This document shows positions 60,860 to 64,000 of a DNA stretch of 64,000 bases, one piece after another (positions within the stretch are counted from its first letter, which is position 1; each line of letters opens with the position of its first letter). The translations under genes were made by a program, and so were the position numbers. Under the pieces are notes generated by a model. That model ran no database searches, had not been told where the DNA came from, and saw only the letters and a list, made by a program, of their open reading frames with translations. The stretch comes from MKSF01 sp037190225 (GTDB lineage: Bacteria > Bacteroidota > Bacteroidia > Chitinophagales > Chitinophagaceae), in assembly GCA_037190225.1 (NCBI GenBank), contig JBBCJL010000006.1, positions 186,001 to 250,000 on the forward strand, read 5' to 3'.

Positions 60860-61843
60860 CTAAAGATAAAAATAATACTGCACCCCGATGGTAAATACCG
60901 GGTACAGCCGGGCCCAGGAAAATCCCAGCAGCGGGAACGTGGTGCTGAAATCAACCCGCAGGTTGGAATTGATGATCGCCTGGATGCCGGGGCTGATATC
61001 AAGGTAGCCGCCTCTTCTTAAGGCATCGGGATACCGTAAAGGATTTAATACATATTCCGAGGGCGTATGCAGCAATAAGGTGACCAGCGCATCTTCATAG
61101 CGCTTGCCATGGAGTTCCAGGTAAACATTCAAATTGGTCTGGCGGTAGGAGCTGTATGTTTTCGGGAAAAGCAGGTAGCCCACCGAAAGGCCGTAGGTCA
61201 GTGACTGTCCGTACTGTGTCCTTACATAGGTATCGTCAATGCCAGCCGATACATCGGGAGAGGGGCCTGTATGGGCAAAAGGATGGATATACCCGATGGT
61301 CAGTGATGCTGCCAGCTTCCGGTATAAATAGGTGGCGATCAGGCCGCCGCCTATGCCTTTTGTATCACCCATCATCAGGTTGGGCTCAGCTTCGTGGTGA
61401 GAGGTGTTCACATAGGTACCTTCACCGTACACCGCCATCCGGAAATGGGCATTCTTCCTGTCCAGGGTCAGAAATCGGTATTTGGCATACAGGTGTCCGC
61501 CGTTAAAGCGGAACGGGTATCTGGCGCCGCGTTCGGGGGTATTATGAAAAGGGTAATCCTGCGGAAATTTTTTACCGTGGTGATTAGATCCTATGGCTGT
61601 AGCCAGTACGGTGAGCTTGGGGGTCACGCCATACATAAGCCTAAGGGCGCTCATATTGCGGAGCTGGTTGATCTCATTATAGGTCTCGCTGAACAGGCGC
61701 ACGCCCAGCGTGTTTTTTCCCAGCGTGCTGGCAGGCTCATGCAGGGGATATAATTCCTGCGCATAACTGCCGGGGCCTGTCAGGAAATATAAGGCAGCCG
61801 CTACTGCCGCGCTTTTATAAAATAGGTGGCGTTTTTCTGGCAT
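60860..61843 (-). CDS. Outer-membrane beta-barrel protein linked to a metal-binding partner
   Basis: A 327-residue predicted outer-membrane barrel: signal FYKSAAVAAALYFLTGPGSYAQ, alternating amphipathic strands (HLYAKYRFLTL, FRMAVYGEGTYV, GLIATYLYRKLAASLTIGYIHPF, LNVYLELHGKRY), and an aromatic-rich C-terminal strand FTIGVQYYFYL. His-rich loops (NHHGKKF, NTSHHEAE) could bind metal. It overlaps the end of the periplasmic HMA gene by 43 bases on the same strand, strong evidence for one function. Transport or export of a heavy-metal ion is a reasonable guess; the family is not recognised more closely. Confidence 0.75.
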   Translation of the reverse strand: MPEKRHLFYKSAAVAAALYFLTGPGSYAQELYPLHEPASTLGKNTLGVRLFSETYNEINQLRNMSALRLMYGVTPKLTVLATAIGSNHHGKKFPQDYPFHNTPERGARYPFRFNGGHLYAKYRFLTLDRKNAHFRMAVYGEGTYVNTSHHEAEPNLMMGDTKGIGGGLIATYLYRKLAASLTIGYIHPFAHTGPSPDVSAGIDDTYVRTQYGQSLTYGLSVGYLLFPKTYSSYRQTNLNVYLELHGKRYEDALVTLLLHTPSEYVLNPLRYPDALRRGGYLDISPGIQAIINSNLRVDFSTTFPLLGFSWARLYPVFTIGVQYYFYL

Positions 61844-62304
61844 GGTATGCTGGCGCTTTGCTGTTTAACTTTGAAGCTATTGAACGGTTTTCCTAAAAAT
61901 TCGAACGTTACCAGTTCCCGGTCGGATGTAAGCGGGCTGTTCATGATATAGAACCTGGCGTCCGCAGATTGCATGCAGCCATTACTGTCTATTTTCAGCT
62001 GTCGGGCATACATAGAGGCTTCCAGCCCCGCAACGGAAAAGCCTGCATCGGTCACCGCCCGGGCGATCGCCGTAAAGTCGGTCCTGGTATTGGGCCTGAT
62101 GTTCAGGACAGCGGTGGTATGCTTCAGGTCCATCTGTACAGACTGGATGAACGCGAGCTTTTTCAGCTGCATTTCCACGCTGCGCGAGCACTGGGAGCAG
62201 GTAAGGCCGCTGATGCTCACGCTGACCTGCTTTGTCTGTGCCTGTACGGCCGTGCATCCAGCCAGGACAGCCCATACTATAAAGAGACATTGTATCGTTT
62301 TCAT
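61801..62304 (-). CDS. Periplasmic heavy-metal-associated (HMA, MerP-like) protein
   Basis: A 167-residue exported protein. After the signal (CLFIVWAVLAGCTAVQAQ) lies an HMA domain: VSVSISGLTCSQCSRSVEMQLKKLAFIQSVQMDLKHTTAVLNIRP with the metal-binding C36-x2-C39 pair. DFTAIARAVTDAGFSV completes the ferredoxin-like fold. The C-terminal 75 residues (RELVTFEFLGKPFNSFKVKQQSASIPC) are specific to this protein. The LAGC could alternatively be a lipobox, but the VQAQ cleavage site looks better. It is followed directly, with overlap, by the barrel gene, and is preceded by a promoter with a palindromic operator. Copper, zinc or mercury are candidates. Confidence 0.85.
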   Translation of the reverse strand: MKTIQCLFIVWAVLAGCTAVQAQTKQVSVSISGLTCSQCSRSVEMQLKKLAFIQSVQMDLKHTTAVLNIRPNTRTDFTAIARAVTDAGFSVAGLEASMYARQLKIDSNGCMQSADARFYIMNSPLTSDRELVTFEFLGKPFNSFKVKQQSASIPCQKNATYFIKARQ

Positions 62305-62311
62305 ACCGTTA

Positions 62312-62343
62312 TAAAGTTACGTCCTTTCAGCCCTATAAACAAA
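62312..62343 (-). promoter_or_regulatory. Promoter of the HMA / outer-membrane barrel genes
   Basis: On the minus strand: TTTG (62343-62340), 20 bases, TAACTTTA (62319-62312), one mismatch in the -7. The leader would be only a few bases. Confidence 0.5.
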
Positions 62344-62369
62344 AAAGTAAGTATATAAATACTTACTTT
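62344..62369. promoter_or_regulatory. Palindromic operator upstream of the HMA gene
   Basis: AAAGTAAGTAT, four bases, ATACTTACTTT: perfect 11-base arms touching the -33 box of the promoter. This position suits either a repressor or an upstream activator. No regulator gene is adjacent. Confidence 0.65.
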
Positions 62370-62401
62370 CTATGCTGAAAAAACACGCTTTAAGGAATGG
62401 A

Positions 62402-62719
62402 TTACATATGTTGCTGTATCTTCTTTTCAAAGACGGACCTTGGCGCTGCGCCTACGTGCTTATCTACCACTTCACCGTTTTTGATAAAAAGAATGCAAGG
62501 TATGCTGGTGATACCGTAATTGATGGATAAGTTAGGATTTTCATCTACGTTCACTTTTCCGATATTGACTCTTCCTTCGTATTCAGTTGCAAGTGCATCT
62601 ATTGTCGGACCTAATGCGAGACATGGGCCACACCATTGTGCCCAAAAATCTACTACAGTTAATTTATCTGATTGTAAAACTTCCTGTTCGAAGTTTGCAT
62701 CTGTGAATACTGCTGCCAT
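62402..62719 (-). CDS. trxA: Thioredoxin
   Basis: A 105-residue cytoplasmic thioredoxin: VVDFWAQWCGPCLALGPTIDALATEYEGRVNIGKVNVDENPNLSINYGITSIPCILFIKNGEVVDKHVG. The active site WCGPC and the cis-Pro (SIPC) are intact. An extra Cys directly after the cis-Pro (position 75 region, IPCILF) is slightly unusual. It follows its own start and lies upstream of the HMA gene on the same strand with a 97-base gap containing the operator and promoter, so the two are not simply one operon. General disulfide reductase. Confidence 0.95.
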   Translation of the reverse strand: MAAVFTDANFEQEVLQSDKLTVVDFWAQWCGPCLALGPTIDALATEYEGRVNIGKVNVDENPNLSINYGITSIPCILFIKNGEVVDKHVGAAPRSVFEKKIQQHM

Positions 62720-62959
62720 GATTGATTTATTTTTATGATTACGATGTAAAATTATCTAAAGTATTGCCGAAAAACAAACTTATGTTGCTTATACAGGTAT
62801 ACTGATTCTTTATATTGCAAATATCCTTAAAGCGCAGAAGGGATGAAAAGTTTTTTTTACCCAAAAGGGGGCTTTTATGTGGATAACTGGAAATACTGAT
62901 TCTGAATACTTTGAGATTGTCTTAAATTGCACACTAAAAATCAGCATATAACGCTTCTT

Positions 62960-63964
62960 ATGTTAAAAGTCGGAATATTTGGGGTTGGACATTTAGGCAG
63001 GATCCATTTACAGCAATGGCTGGAAATCCCGGGGGTGGAAGTGATCGGGTTCTATGACCCGGATGATGACAACGCCGCCCGGGCCATCACTGACTGCCAG
63101 GTAAAGAGATATGCCGATGCGGAGCAGCTGATAGACGATGCCCATATCCTGGATATCGTGACCACCACCACCAGGCATTTCGAGATCGCTAAGCGCTGCC
63201 TGCTGAAATCCAGACATATTTTCCTGGAAAAGCCCATGACCCATACGATGGAAGAAGCAAGGGAGCTGGTAAAGCTGGTGCACGAGGCCAATGTAAAATG
63301 CCAGATCGGTCACGTGGAGCGGTATAATCCGGCCTTCCTGGCATTAAGGAACCAGCATATAGAGCCCCTGTTCATCGAAACGCACCGCCTGGCGCAGTTC
63401 AATCCCAGGGGGACCGATGTGGCGGTGATCCTGGACCTGATGATCCATGACATTGATATTATCCTATCCCTGGCCAAATCGCCGGTAAAAAGGATCTCTG
63501 CAAGCGGAGTGGCCGTCATCAGCGATACGCCCGATATTGCCAATGCCCGTATCGAGTTTGATAACGGCTGTGTGGCCAACCTGACGGCCAGCAGGATATC
63601 GCTTAAGAAAATGCGGAAAACGCGTATCTTCCAGAAGGATGCCTATATAGGCATTGACTTCCTGGAGAAAAAGACCGAGGTGATCCGCCTGAAGAATGAA
63701 GGAGAGCAAAAGGGATTTTTTGATTTTCCCATTGATATCGGTAACGGGCGTCACAAGCTGATCTCCGTGGAGCAGCCGGTTGTGCCGTCCTCCAATGCTA
63801 TCCGTGAGGAGCTGGCGGATTTCGTGCTGTCCATCTACCAGGACAAGCCTACGGCAGTAACGGTATTTGACGGCCTGAAAGCTATGGAAGTGGCCTATGT
63901 GATCCTGGAAAAGATACAGCAGCAGAGCAATCTGGAGATCGCTTCGGAGCTGAAGCTGCTGTAA
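62960..63964 (+). CDS. Gfo/Idh/MocA-family NAD(P)-dependent oxidoreductase
   Basis: A 334-residue cytoplasmic dehydrogenase. The ATG at 62960 begins MLKVGIFGVGHLGRIHLQQW with the dinucleotide-binding GxGxxG motif; an ATG-like start at 62927 would add 11 residues. The family signature IFLEKPMTHTMEEAREL contains the conserved EKP Lys, and the second domain has GHVERYNPAFLAL and VILDLMIHDIDIILSLAK with the catalytic-type His-Asp. This group acts on nucleotide sugars or cyclitols; closely similar Bacteroidota proteins are found with cell-envelope genes. Substrate not determinable. It is the last gene of the window; its downstream region is cut. Confidence 0.92.
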   Translation: MLKVGIFGVGHLGRIHLQQWLEIPGVEVIGFYDPDDDNAARAITDCQVKRYADAEQLIDDAHILDIVTTTTRHFEIAKRCLLKSRHIFLEKPMTHTMEEARELVKLVHEANVKCQIGHVERYNPAFLALRNQHIEPLFIETHRLAQFNPRGTDVAVILDLMIHDIDIILSLAKSPVKRISASGVAVISDTPDIANARIEFDNGCVANLTASRISLKKMRKTRIFQKDAYIGIDFLEKKTEVIRLKNEGEQKGFFDFPIDIGNGRHKLISVEQPVVPSSNAIREELADFVLSIYQDKPTAVTVFDGLKAMEVAYVILEKIQQQSNLEIASELKLL

Positions 63965-64000
63965 GGTAGCAATATTTACTGTTGCGGCAGGCTTTTTACT

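Overview
This window looks like chromosomal DNA of a Bacteroidota bacterium, most likely of the Chitinophagales. The support comes from several sources: a type IX secretion sorting domain on a giant secreted protein, SusC-style outer-membrane receptors, futalosine-pathway menaquinone synthesis (mqnB), many lipoproteins, and promoters matching the Bacteroidota consensus (TTTG, about 19-21 bases, TAnnTTTG). Shine-Dalgarno sites are mostly absent. Most of the window is well-behaved, moderately GC-rich core genome with gene-sized operons, strong hairpin terminators and families of short interspersed palindromic repeats in the gaps.

Layout. 1-3000: end of rho, a promoter plus terminator minigene, radA. 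3171-7130: three-gene secreted/membrane cluster of unknown function. 7202-9163: bestrophin-like channel and thiL on the minus strand. 9230-11970: a repressor-like operator pair, a His-rich DUF4625 lipoprotein and a ZnuD-like TonB receptor, probably zinc uptake. 11982-18203: histidine kinase, crotonase, infC, a repeat protein and a beta-CASP ribonuclease. 18254-28519: an XRE repressor divergent from a YbjN / PspA / NfeD-like / flotillin / giant AAA+ ATPase operon, a membrane-stress type system and the most system-like locus here. 28781-36471: DUF4342 protein, PurF-like amidotransferase, cmk, lipoprotein, CxxA thioredoxin, TatD-like protein, TcdA, and an ABC-F protein with a degenerate second ATPase site.

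37010-42065: a lipoprotein-type subclass B1 metallo-beta-lactamase, then a minus-strand operon kdsA / PolX-like PHP protein / ArnT-like glycosyltransferase. 42373-43818: a conspicuously AT-rich, isolated gene for a PIN-like nuclease candidate, the best example of acquired DNA in the window. 43886-49909: Sco-like lipoprotein without its CxxxC, aldehyde dehydrogenase, and a 1164-residue fusion of a decayed peptidase domain, TolB-type propeller and outer-membrane barrel. 50144-55411: pgk, trmD, DUF2007 protein, mqnB, secreted DsbD-N-like protein, lpdA. 55546-60744: giant T9SS-exported beta-helix/Ig/PKD protein. 60860-64000: a periplasmic heavy-metal-binding protein plus outer-membrane barrel behind a palindromic operator, thioredoxin, and a Gfo/Idh/MocA oxidoreductase.

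The strongest candidates for undescribed biology are the XRE-controlled PspA/flotillin/AAA+ operon, the PIN-like island gene, the metal-related operators, and the 3171-7130 cluster. All functional calls are from reading the sequence; no database search was run. No tRNA, rRNA, CRISPR array or intact insertion sequence was seen.
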